Source: Klebsiella quasipneumoniae subsp. quasipneumoniae (GTDB taxonomy: Bacteria > Pseudomonadota > Gammaproteobacteria > Enterobacterales > Enterobacteriaceae). Taken from it: a stretch of 64,000 bases of DNA. The DNA is taken from positions 4,712,001 through 4,776,000 of the forward strand of contig NZ_CP084876.1 in the NCBI RefSeq assembly GCF_020525925.1, written 5' to 3'. The first letter of the stretch is position 1, and each line of letters begins with the position of its first letter. The position numbers were made by a program, and so were the translations under genes. Below, one piece after another: positions 19,861 to 27,215 of this stretch. A model generated the notes under the pieces. That model worked only from the letters and a program-made list of their open reading frames with translations, did not search any database and had not been told where the DNA came from.

Positions 19861-19890
19861 ACTATACCTGGAAACGGCAAAGGGAAGCAA
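19861..19890 (-). promoter_or_regulatory. PLE-like early promoter of the satellite
   Basis: On the minus strand, TTGCTT (19890-19885) and TATAGT (19866-19861) are separated by 18 bases. Transcription would begin near 19853, about 25 bases before the seqA-like element, and run through the immunity region into the Icd-like, Cnr-like and alpha genes. This is the position of PLE in P4. Confidence 0.5.
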
Positions 19891-19925
19891 GCCAGAAAAA
19901 GAGGCTTTTTGCAGAACGGACATCA

Positions 19926-20192
19926 TCATGCGTCATAGCCCCGGTTGCGTTCGGCGATACGGTCAGCCATCCACCCGGTGATTTCCGACTGCGCCCACGC
20001 CACGTTTTTCCCGCCGAGGGAGATTTGTTTTGGGAAAGCCTCCCGGCTGATGAGGTCGTAAATCGTGGAGCGGGACAGCCCGCACAGATGCATCACTTCG
20101 GGCAGACGGATAAAACGCTCCTGAACGGCATCAGAGACCGGCATCATCGGCGCGGCAGGGGCAGAAGACGGGGAAGAAAAAGCGGTGTGCAT
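19926..20192 (-). CDS. AlpA/Vis-family regulator and excisionase
   Basis: An 88-residue protein with a MerR-like winged-helix DNA-binding domain of the AlpA family ([19 protein letters not shown], then [14 protein letters not shown]). P4 Vis is also an 88-residue AlpA-type protein that promotes excision and represses P4 promoters. Here the gene lies just upstream of the PLE-like promoter, reading the same way, with the ori iterons further upstream. A low-complexity Ser/Ala/Pro stretch of about 20 residues precedes the DNA-binding domain. Confidence 0.88.
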   Translation of the reverse strand: MHTAFSSPSSAPAAPMMPVSDAVQERFIRLPEVMHLCGLSRSTIYDLISREAFPKQISLGGKNVAWAQSEITGWMADRIAERNRGYDA

Positions 20193-20470
20193 CGGGCTAC
20201 CTCATAAAGTCCATACAGTGCCGGTCGTGTCCGTCCGGCTTCGGGTAGCTCTCTATTTTGTGAATATTTTCCCCGAGGGCAACAAGTCATTTTGCAGCGA
20301 AATACCACACAACAAACTGTTAACAAGCAAATGGCAAACAGTGGCAATCCCTGACAATCGTTGGCAATCCCTGATAATTCTTTGGCAAACCGATGATTAC
20401 TTTTATATATATAAATTTATTTTTTAATTGCTAAAAAATCTAAGAAAGCAGAGCATCGTAAAAACAGAAA

Positions 20471-20576
20471 GGTGAACAGTGGTGAACAGTGGGTGAACAG
20501 TCAACCCCTCAACTGTTCACCCTTTATCTTACTGTATTACTTATATTTTTTCTTATGGTGAACAGTGGTGAATAGT
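20471..20576. other. ori-type P4 iteron cluster
   Basis: GGTGAACAGT occurs directly repeated at 20471-20480, 20481-20490 and 20492-20501, inverted at 20512-20521, and again at 20557-20566, followed by the variant GGTGAATAGT at 20567-20576. An AT-rich stretch (20380-20450) lies alongside, suitable for unwinding. This is the recognition sequence of P4 alpha, so this is the probable replication origin. The remaining gap from 20193 to 20742 shows no convincing gene. Confidence 0.82.
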
Positions 20577-20742
20577 TAATAGTAAAAAAACAAACAGTGA
20601 GTATGCTTTTCCTGAGACCTTTCTCTGGCAAGCCGGGTTTTGACGTCCTGTTTGTGCCAGCACTGCCACAACCGCAACAGGTCGTGTTGTTGTGTGTGCC
20701 CCGGCAGAATCACCTCATGTTGAAACCACGAGGAAACCTGCC

Positions 20743-21480
20743 ATGACCGACACCACCTTTATCCCTGATTACCTGAAACCGGCGCTGGAGCGACTGGCCG
20801 CAGCCCGAGAAGCCCATCTTGAACAGGCCCGCCGGATGGAAGACACCCTTACGGCCATTACCCGCGCGGAGGAGCAGAAAGCGGCGCTGGAGCAGGACAA
20901 CGGCAGCGATACCCGCACATGGCGTGCCGCTTTCCGTGCCGGGGGTGCCATGCTGACCGATGAGCTGAAAAGCGGCCATATCGAGCGAGTGGCCCGCCGG
21001 GAGCTGGCGCAGGAATGCCACAACCTGACCGAAGTGCTGGCCTTTGAACGTGACCAGCTGAAAGCCACCTGCAACAGCACCGCGCGGGCATTCCGCCAGG
21101 CGCATCATGCTGTGCTGAGTAAATACGCTGAGGAAGAGCTTAACCGCGCGCTGAATGACACCCTCGGGCCACTGGTCCGGGCGATGGTGCTGAAAGCAGA
21201 GGTGATGGAAAATCCGCTGGCCAACACCACCGGCCATCAGGGCTACATCGAGCCGGAGAAGGAGGTTATGCAGCAGGTGGTCACCTTCCTGACCGGGAAA
21301 GTGAGCGCCTTCTCCGTCACGCCAGCCGATGAGCCGGTGCTCTCCCTGACCGGCTTCCCGGTCGTCGCGCTTCCGCATATGAACCACGACGCCGCCAGCA
21401 CGCCCGGCGAGCGTAAGGTCTGGCAGGAGAAAATCCGTCAGCGCGAGGCTGACCTGAAAGCGCGGGGGCTGCTGCCATGA
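20743..21480 (+). CDS. sid: Sid-like capsid size determination protein
   Basis: Start ATG 20743 follows GAGGA at about ten bases; an upstream in-frame GTG at 20692 is less likely. The 245-residue, largely helical, charge-rich protein is first in the late operon followed by delta and psu, as in P4, where Sid is 244 residues. Sid forms an external scaffold that makes helper-phage gpN assemble into the small satellite capsid. The identification rests on length, helical character and the sid-delta-psu order. It overlaps the next gene by four bases (ATGA). Confidence 0.8.
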   Translation: MTDTTFIPDYLKPALERLAAAREAHLEQARRMEDTLTAITRAEEQKAALEQDNGSDTRTWRAAFRAGGAMLTDELKSGHIERVARRELAQECHNLTEVLAFERDQLKATCNSTARAFRQAHHAVLSKYAEEELNRALNDTLGPLVRAMVLKAEVMENPLANTTGHQGYIEPEKEVMQQVVTFLTGKVSAFSVTPADEPVLSLTGFPVVALPHMNHDAASTPGERKVWQEKIRQREADLKARGLLP

Positions 21481-21722
21481 TGCACTGTCCGTTCTGCAAA
21501 AAGTCAGCGCATACCCGTACCTCCCGTTACCTGTCGGAGAACGTCAAACAGCGCTATCACCAGTGCACCAATATTGAGTGCTCGGCGACGTTCCGCACCA
21601 CTGAAGCCATTGACGAGGTTATCCGTCCTCCGGCGGAGAAAATGCCGCCTGTCGCGGAGCCGGTCACACCTCCGGCACCCCGTAAAGTGCAGGGCTGCTA
21701 CAGCTCGCCATACCGCCATTAA
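21477..21722 (+). CDS. Ogr/Delta zinc-finger activator, single-domain form
   Basis: An 81-residue protein with the Ogr/Delta zinc motif: CPFC at residues 4-7 and CTNIEC downstream, with RYHQC before it. These proteins activate late promoters of P2 and P4 together with host RNA polymerase. P4 Delta is about twice this size because it contains two Ogr-like domains, so this version resembles P2 Ogr more than P4 Delta. It lies between sid and psu with a four-base overlap at its start. Confidence 0.88.
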   Translation: MMHCPFCKKSAHTRTSRYLSENVKQRYHQCTNIECSATFRTTEAIDEVIRPPAEKMPPVAEPVTPPAPRKVQGCYSSPYRH

Positions 21723-21739
21723 TCAGGGGAGAATTGACC

Positions 21740-22306
21740 ATGACCGCCATTACGCTACAGCAGGCCTTTGAGGCCTGTCAGAATAACAAAACCGCCTGGC
21801 TGAACCGTAAAGCCGAACTGGCGGCCGCAGAGCAAGAATACCGCGAGCAGATGCTGGCCGGGGATGAACGTATCCCGGCAATTATGCAGGGACTGCGCGA
21901 CATTATGGACGTCAAAAAATGGGAAATTAATCAGGCAGCCGGGCGCTATATCCGCTCCCATGAAGCGGTGCAGCGCATCAGTATCCGCAACCGGCTGAAT
22001 GACTTCATGCAGGCGCACGGTGCTGAACTGGCGGCCACGCTTGCCCCGGAGCTGATGGGACTCAGTCAGCAGCCCGCCCTCCTGACCGGCCATGCGCTCG
22101 ACCGTTCGGCTCATTACCTGAGGGAAGCGCTGTCCGTGTGGCTGAGTACCGGTGAAGAAATTAATTATTCGGCAGAAGACAGCGATATTTTAACGGCCAT
22201 CGGATTCAGGCCTGACGCGGCTTCGCTGGTGGATAATCAGGAAAAATACACCCCCGCACAGAGCCTGATTTATGCCCGCCGGCGCACGGAACTGGCCAGT
22301 AAGTAG
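21740..22306 (+). CDS. psu: Psu, polarity suppression and capsid decoration protein
   Basis: Start ATG 21740 lies eight bases after AGGGGAG. The 188-residue sequence matches P4 Psu (190 residues) in recognisable stretches such as AFEACQNNKTAWLNRK and QAAGRYIRSHEAVQ. In P4 this protein binds Rho and suppresses Rho-dependent termination, and it also decorates the small capsid. It is the last gene of the late operon; a hairpin with a T-run follows at 22353. Confidence 0.95.
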   Translation: MTAITLQQAFEACQNNKTAWLNRKAELAAAEQEYREQMLAGDERIPAIMQGLRDIMDVKKWEINQAAGRYIRSHEAVQRISIRNRLNDFMQAHGAELAATLAPELMGLSQQPALLTGHALDRSAHYLREALSVWLSTGEEINYSAEDSDILTAIGFRPDAASLVDNQEKYTPAQSLIYARRRTELASK

Positions 22307-22352
22307 CTTCGCAAAAAATCCCCGAAAATACCGCTATTTTTCCCGAATTAAG

Positions 22353-22379
22353 CCATGCATCCACAGGGTGCATGGTTTT
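22353..22379 (+). terminator. Rho-independent terminator after psu
   Basis: CCATGCA and TGCATGG form a stem extended by a CC/GG pair with one bulge, followed by TTTT. It is placed to end the sid-delta-psu late transcript before cos. Confidence 0.55.
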
Positions 22380-22479
22380 GCATGCGTTTCCTCGCCTTGT
22401 TATTCCTGTCCGGCCCCTGTCCCGGCGCGGCCTGAGCTCCCCGATGCACCTGCATGAAAACCGACCCACGAAGCGTGCA

Positions 22480-22498
22480 GGCGAGGCGGGGAAAGCAC
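22480..22498. other. cos site (P2/P4-type cohesive end sequence), copy 1
   Basis: GGCGAGGCGGGGAAAGCAC is the 19-base cohesive end sequence I know from P2 and P4, located just after psu as in P4. It would let the helper terminase package the satellite genome. The stretch 22307-22863 around it holds no gene I can support. Confidence 0.85.
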
Positions 22499-22812
22499 TG
22501 CGCGCCAGCGGTAAAGTATTTATTTAATGATATTTAATTTCGCAGCCTGAGCGCGTCGCTGCGCTGCGCGGGTTCACGGGAGTGTCGGTGGATGGTGCGG
22601 TGCTGTTCGATGGCATGGCGAGCCTCTGAGGCGCTCAGGAGAAGTGCAAAAAAAGGTCGCCCGAAGGATGAGGGAAATTAGTTATTTCGGCGCCGATGCT
22701 GTTACCACTTAAACCGCTCACCTCCTGTCCATGCATTCATCTGATGCATTCGGCCTGTTGCAGCTTAAGCCCCACTAAGCACCTGCATGAAAACAGACCT
22801 ACGAAGCGCGCA

Positions 22813-22831
22813 GGCGAGGCGGGGAAAGCAT
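22813..22831. repeat. Second cos-like sequence, degenerate copy 2
   Basis: This 19-base segment matches the cos sequence except for its last base (T for C). The similarity extends leftward: 22781-22838 matches 22448-22505 with four mismatches in 58 positions, and a weaker match starts near 22759. The copies are 333 bp apart, and this one abuts the cargo cassette. Confidence 0.8.
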
Positions 22832-22863
22832 TGCGCGCAAACTTGAAGAGTACATTGTCTAAA

Positions 22864-24465
22864 TTAGTCTTTTAAATTCCACAGTTCTCCGAATGCGGGC
22901 ATCTTTCTACTTACTCGCATGAATCTAGAGCTTCTCAGTATTATCCTAGTTCGTTCACTCAAAAGGCTTAACTGATCCATGGCTACAAAAATTTGCTTCC
23001 TACTCTGAGCAAGACACTCGATAATTGCTTCATTTGTTTTAGACTCTATGTTTTTAAATATTAAAGAATCTTCAATCAAAATAGGTAAAGATGTATTCCT
23101 CAGGAAGGAAATGTCAAATATCAGCAAATCAGAATATGACTTCCCAGTGCCAGAATCGCTATAATGCTCAAAGACGTAGCTTTTTTTATTCAAGCGTAAC
23201 CTTGGATAAATCTTGCTATTCTGATATATCTCAGAACAAACAATATTTATATTTTCGTTAATGGTTTTTTCAACACCCATTAATACACTATCTACCCTCT
23301 CATCAATTTCAGCACGTAAAGTCTTCACACTTTCATCAATATCATTTTTCATTTCTGTAAAATGGATTATTCTCTCAATATCTTTTTTTCGTATTGTAAG
23401 TGAAAGAACTTCGTCAATTAACTCTTTTGGTTTATCAAGCTTCCCAGCAGATGCTTTGATTTGTTCATCTATGTTAATCAGCGATTGATCAATATCATTC
23501 ACTTGAAACTCAAGAACCTTTATCTCTTCTTTGATTTTGCTCGTCAATATCTTAGTGATTCCAGAGTGGAATGACTCCACTTGAGTTAGCTTATCAATAT
23601 TAACGGTAGGTAAGAAATCTATTAGTTTTTCGAAATACTTACCCTTTATAGTTCCTGCATGAAGAAGGTTGGTTTTCAATCTTTCAATCTTGCCATTCAA
23701 AACAGAACGTTGCTTTTGGAAGCTATTTTTATCCTTTATCAATTCAATGTTTTTTTCATTTACAATAGATTCAATACCTGAAATGAAACTACCAAAATCA
23801 TCTTTTATGTAATTAATCTTTTCATTAATAGTTATGAGCTCAGACATTAAAGCACGTACTTCTTTTTTAGTGGCCTTGCTTATTAACCCTTTCTTTATTG
23901 CTGAATCAAGACTGCTCCTTAAGCTCTCTTGTTCTTTTTTATTTTTGTGCATTTCATCGAACAAATCTGCATAACCGAATGTTTTTATTAAAAATTCTTT
24001 AATTTCTGCGTAACTTTCAGATGGATGGTTGTGTAATGGATTATCAGGATCTTCGTTACCTTTTCTCCATATTCTCGAAAATCGAGATGTAATATTCCTA
24101 AAGGTTGGCGCGCTTTCAGTCAAGCCATACTGTTCAGAGAGAAAATCCCTATATTCAGCAATTGTTTTCTCTTCATTCCCAACGCAGTATTGAACGATAT
24201 TTGGAAATTCGGTGCTTCGAAAGAACCGGTAACAAACGTTATTAAATTCGAAATTAGCATAAACTTTTACATGCCCTTTTTGATTAATAACATCAACACA
24301 ATTTTTTAAAAAACTATCTCCTCCAAAAACAAAATCTATTAGATATAAAACGGAGGATTTCCCAATGGAGTTTGCTCCACTCCGAGGGCCTAATATAGTA
24401 TTGAGACCTGGGCCGAACACCAAAGTTTCACGAACTAATTTTTTGCAATATATTGACGTCAGCAT
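22864..24465 (-). CDS. DUF2326-type ABC/SMC-like ATPase of an ABC-three-component-like cassette
   Basis: A 533-residue protein with an N-terminal ATPase half carrying Walker A in GPRSGANSIGKSS (residues 26-38, K36), long coiled-coil segments in the middle, and a C-terminal half with a Walker B-like LPILIEDS near 460-467 followed by the FVAMDQ-type strand. This RecN/SMC-like layout is typical of the ATPase in ABC-three-component systems, predicted anti-phage conflict systems. Its start overlaps the stop of the middle-component gene by seven bases. The coding DNA is visibly more AT-rich than the satellite backbone, indicating a separate origin. Confidence 0.8.
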   Translation of the reverse strand: MLTSIYCKKLVRETLVFGPGLNTILGPRSGANSIGKSSVLYLIDFVFGGDSFLKNCVDVINQKGHVKVYANFEFNNVCYRFFRSTEFPNIVQYCVGNEEKTIAEYRDFLSEQYGLTESAPTFRNITSRFSRIWRKGNEDPDNPLHNHPSESYAEIKEFLIKTFGYADLFDEMHKNKKEQESLRSSLDSAIKKGLISKATKKEVRALMSELITINEKINYIKDDFGSFISGIESIVNEKNIELIKDKNSFQKQRSVLNGKIERLKTNLLHAGTIKGKYFEKLIDFLPTVNIDKLTQVESFHSGITKILTSKIKEEIKVLEFQVNDIDQSLINIDEQIKASAGKLDKPKELIDEVLSLTIRKKDIERIIHFTEMKNDIDESVKTLRAEIDERVDSVLMGVEKTINENINIVCSEIYQNSKIYPRLRLNKKSYVFEHYSDSGTGKSYSDLLIFDISFLRNTSLPILIEDSLIFKNIESKTNEAIIECLAQSRKQIFVAMDQLSLLSERTRIILRSSRFMRVSRKMPAFGELWNLKD

Positions 24466-24677
24466 TTTTCCAATATCCCTTTTTCATTAACCTTGATCTT
24501 TTCTATTATGAATAGCACGTCAAGAGAAAACACAAATTCATCTATACCCTCAAAAAGATGTGAAACTTCATCATAAAGCTCAAGTAAACCTATTGTTTCA
24601 AAATCCTCTTCTAGGATGGCGAGCATTTTAAACAAGATTGATTCTCTTAATGGTGTCGCTTTATTTGGCACTATCAC
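24459..24677 (-). CDS. Short middle component of an ABC-three-component-like system
   Basis: A GTG start at 24677, five bases after GAGGTG, gives a 72-residue protein beginning MIVPNKATPLRESILFKM, which fits the start of the small middle-component family found between the ATPase and effector genes of these systems. A TTG at 24692 would add five residues. The start codon shares a base with the upstream TAG stop and the 3' end overlaps the ATPase gene, so all three genes are translationally coupled. The family call rests on the start motif, size and neighbours. Confidence 0.65.
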   Translation of the reverse strand: MIVPNKATPLRESILFKMLAILEEDFETIGLLELYDEVSHLFEGIDEFVFSLDVLFIIEKIKVNEKGILEKC

Positions 24678-25432
24678 TAGAACACCTCGCAATTTTGAAC
24701 AAAAAACGAGATTAAAACCTCAGATGCGACCTTGTTCTTTGTTTGACATGTAAGATGAACCCAACTCACTAGAGCATCGAAAGCCTTCTCTTTATCTAAC
24801 CCACTTCGTTTTAAACTTAGATAATGAGTTTTGACCTCGGAATAAACTAACTCAGAGGTACCAGGAATATCTTTATCCAGCTCTTGAAAAAGTTGTTTAA
24901 TATCGACGTAAAAATAATTAACAAACCCTTGGACTTTAAACTTTAATAAAAAATCATTGTCATCAGGTAATTTCGTATCAATAGTCTTAGCGTCAAAATC
25001 TAGATTTGCTTGTGCTTGATTAATTTTACTTGCTAACCTTTCTATTAACTCCTTCACTTCTTCAGTTAAGTGAAAAGTTGATAAGTTCCTTCTTATTTCT
25101 GCGTTTTGAGAGGATGCTGTTTTTATCTTACACATTTCTCGGTAACCCTCAACTGTACGAGGGTTATCGAAGACTTTATGGCAATCCTTACACAAAGCAA
25201 TAAGATTACCTAGATCATCAACATCAGTCGTTAGCCTTTTTTCATTTTTTAATAAAATAATTTCGCTTGGTCGAGGGGAGTGAGGATATATATGAGCTAC
25301 TTCATATACCTTAACATGGCTTTTACCGCTTTTTTTTAATAGCGCTTTATTGCATTTCGGACAGATGCCATTCACCTCATCACATAAGGCTATATTCATA
25401 TTTTCAGTGATAGATCCTCTTTTCCCTGCCAC
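24677..25432 (-). CDS. HNH nuclease-type third component (effector) of the cassette
   Basis: The GTG start at 25432 follows AGGAG (25443-25439) by six bases. The 251-residue product has an N-terminal zinc-stabilised HNH domain: C24 and C27, H47 in EVAHIYPHS, N76 in DLGNLIALC, then C81 and C84-H85. The C-terminal half is helical (from about residue 120) and is the likely docking domain for the ATPase and middle component. In such cassettes the variable third protein supplies the toxic or DNA-cleaving activity, so this is the predicted effector. It is first in the three-gene operon. Confidence 0.8.
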   Translation of the reverse strand: MAGKRGSITENMNIALCDEVNGICPKCNKALLKKSGKSHVKVYEVAHIYPHSPRPSEIILLKNEKRLTTDVDDLGNLIALCKDCHKVFDNPRTVEGYREMCKIKTASSQNAEIRRNLSTFHLTEEVKELIERLASKINQAQANLDFDAKTIDTKLPDDNDFLLKFKVQGFVNYFYVDIKQLFQELDKDIPGTSELVYSEVKTHYLSLKRSGLDKEKAFDALVSWVHLTCQTKNKVASEVLISFFVQNCEVF

Positions 25433-25562
25433 AATCGGCTCCTAAACAATTAGTTTGGTTATATTCCCACGACTTCAATAGACAGATCAAAACTCTCGTA
25501 TCATAAAGTAAGCCACCTTGTCAACGGATGCTTATCATACGAATGAAGAAGTTAACATAAAT

Positions 25563-26831
25563 TTATGCACTATTCGTCTTTAGCTTCGCAAACTCATAAG
25601 GTGTTAGATATGTATTTTTATTCCAATCTAGATAATCTGACCACCACTGCACCATCAGCCTACGCTCATCTAAATGCTCTGAAGTGTGAATATAAGCAGC
25701 ACGTACATTATTACGCTCTGAATGACTCAGTTGACGCTCAATCGCATCATCACTCCATAACCCTGACTCACCGAGCGCACCACGCGCCATTGTCCTGAAT
25801 CCATGCCCGCAAACCTCGGTTTTCGTGTCATACCCCATAGCACGCAATGCGCTGTTTACCGTGTTTTCACTCATAACCTTTGTTGCGTCATGATCACCCG
25901 GAAAAAGCAGCTCTTTATCACCACTAATCTGCTTTAACTGGTTTAGCAAAATCATCGCCTGCCGACTAAGCGGAACGATATGCTCCTCTTTCATCTTCAT
26001 GCCACGGTATGAGTAACGCACGCCTTTAATTTCTTCTCGCTTTGCAGGTACACGCCAAAGAGATTTATCGAAATCAAACTCTTCCCAACGAGCAAAGCGT
26101 AACTCGCTGGAACGTACAAAAGTTAGCAGAGAAAGCTCAACCGCGATCCGCGTCATTACACGGCCACGATATGCAGCAAGACGAGCAAGAAACTCAGGGA
26201 ACCGGCTAGAGGGTAAAGCAGGATAGTGTCGTGCTTTGGTTGTTGATAAAGCACCAGCCATATCACTGGCCGGGTTAGAGTCGATGTAATCGTTCTGTAC
26301 GGCATAACGCATAATAGCCGTCACACGCTGCTGAAGACGCTGTGCGACGTCATGTTTGCCACTGGCATCAACTTTTTTAATCGGGGCTAACAGGTGGCTG
26401 GTTTTGAGCTGGCGAATGTCGGACGAACCGATATGAGGGAAGATATAAAGCTCAAGATAGCGGAGAACGCGCGATCGATGGTCTTCACTCCAGCGCTTGT
26501 TACTGGCATGCCATTCGCGAGCAATGGTTTCGAAAGTATATGCACCCGAATTCTCGGCCTGATCTTCTTTCTGTTCGGCTTTTGGGTCAATGCCCTGTAC
26601 TAACAGCTTTTTAGCTTCGTCGCGCTTGGCTCTTGCCTGAGCAAGCGTCACAGTAGGCCAAACACCAAAAGCAAGGCGATCCTCTTTTTTGTCAGAGGGG
26701 CGTCTGTATTTCATGCGCCAGTATTTAGACCCCTTAGCCGAAACCTCGAGATACAAACCGCCGCCATCGGCCATTTTGTAGGTTTTGTCTTTGGGCTTTG
26801 CGGTCTCTACCTGCCTGGCGTTGAGCTTCAT
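25563..26831 (-). CDS. int: P4-type tyrosine integrase of the satellite
   Basis: A 422-residue tyrosine recombinase with DUF4102-like arm-binding, core-binding and catalytic domains. Catalytic residues visible are R240 (VRSSELR), H343-x-x-R346 (HGFR), H370 and Y380. It lies next to leuX and reads away from it, as P4 int does. It is clearly homologous to the outer-island integrase along the whole length but not identical, so the two islands are independent acquisitions that share a target. ATG 26831 is 163 bp from the right att copy. Confidence 0.95.
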   Translation of the reverse strand: MKLNARQVETAKPKDKTYKMADGGGLYLEVSAKGSKYWRMKYRRPSDKKEDRLAFGVWPTVTLAQARAKRDEAKKLLVQGIDPKAEQKEDQAENSGAYTFETIAREWHASNKRWSEDHRSRVLRYLELYIFPHIGSSDIRQLKTSHLLAPIKKVDASGKHDVAQRLQQRVTAIMRYAVQNDYIDSNPASDMAGALSTTKARHYPALPSSRFPEFLARLAAYRGRVMTRIAVELSLLTFVRSSELRFARWEEFDFDKSLWRVPAKREEIKGVRYSYRGMKMKEEHIVPLSRQAMILLNQLKQISGDKELLFPGDHDATKVMSENTVNSALRAMGYDTKTEVCGHGFRTMARGALGESGLWSDDAIERQLSHSERNNVRAAYIHTSEHLDERRLMVQWWSDYLDWNKNTYLTPYEFAKLKTNSA

Positions 26832-26832
26832 T

Positions 26833-26883
26833 TTGGGGGCACATTTCTAATCGAAGTTAAGATGCCCCCAATTATGCCCCCAA
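26833..26883. repeat. TGCCCCCAA repeats, candidate integrase arm sites (right arm of satellite)
   Basis: TTGGGGGCA at 26833-26841 and TGCCCCCAA at 26863-26871 and 26875-26883 lie between int and att. The first overlaps the region just upstream of the int start codon, so integrase binding could also repress int. The same motif occurs in the left arm (16007-16027). Confidence 0.5.
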
Positions 26884-26994
26884 TGACATCCGGATTTCAA
26901 CGGACAACCTCGGACGACTCAGGACGTAAAAATCGCTGCAAGCATTGATTTTTAAGGTAAAATTGGACTTTCTCGGATGGTCTTGGAAGTACTA

Positions 26995-27015
26995 ATGGTG
27001 CCGAAGGCCGGACTC
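26995..27015. repeat. att direct repeat, right copy, within leuX 3' end
   Basis: Identical over 21 bases to 15930-15950. All but one base lie inside leuX, so insertion regenerates an intact tRNA gene on this side. Confidence 0.92.
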
Positions 27016-27080
27016 GAACCGGCACGTATTTCTACGGTTGATTTTGAATCAACTGCGTCTACCGATTTCGCCACTTCGGC
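26996..27080 (-). tRNA. leuX: tRNA-Leu, anticodon CAA (leuX)
   Basis: The minus strand gives an 85-base tRNA: acceptor stem GCCGAAG paired with CTTCGGC, discriminator A, encoded CCA, a long variable arm typical of Leu, and an anticodon loop TTCAAAA with CAA at 34-36. The neighbouring ahr gene matches the E. coli leuX context. This locus is a well-known integration target for P4-type integrases. Confidence 0.97.
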
Positions 27081-27107
27081 ACTGAAGGGGATGCGGAAAC
27101 GTTCTGG

Positions 27108-27135
27108 ATTATACCTGTCGGCGGCGGCCATGCAA
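27108..27135 (-). promoter_or_regulatory. leuX promoter
   Basis: On the minus strand, TTGCAT (27135-27130) and a consensus TATAAT (27113-27108) are spaced 16 bases apart. Transcription would start near 27101, about 20 bases before the mature tRNA 5' end. Confidence 0.8.
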
Positions 27136-27215
27136 GCGACAGCGTGTCGTCATCGCGCTAAGTGTTGAAAAAAACAGCACTATCCTGCTCGGCGTCACCT
27201 TTTGCCGCCGTTCCA

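Larger units (their letters stand above)
15930..27015. mobile_element. P4-like phage satellite integrated at leuX (about 11.1 kb)
   Basis: The element is bounded by identical 21-bp copies of the leuX 3' end. Its internal order matches phage P4 opened at attP: crr iterons, alpha, Cnr-like, small early genes, immunity region, Vis/AlpA, ori iterons, sid, delta, psu, cos, cargo, int. Alpha is 777 residues with the P4 zinc, Toprim and helicase motifs, and Psu aligns by eye with P4 Psu. There are no capsid, tail or terminase genes, so it would need a P2-like helper phage. The cargo slot between psu and int holds an ABC-three-component-type cassette instead of P4 gop-beta-cII. Confidence 0.93.

Noticed and set aside
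19372..19929. A 185-residue Ash-like open frame spanning the P4 early leader
   Set aside because: It runs through the promoter and CI-type RNA segments and has no good ribosome site at its far start, while an internal ATG at 19566 has a strong AGGAGGT. I kept the 64-residue form only.
20185..20427. An 80-residue plus-strand open frame upstream of the ori iterons
   Set aside because: There is no ribosome site, it overlaps the Vis-like start antisense, and it ends in AT-rich origin DNA.
22307..22863. A possible CRISPR-like repeat because of the repeated cos segment
   Set aside because: There are only two copies 333 bp apart, with known cohesive-end sequence and no regular spacer.
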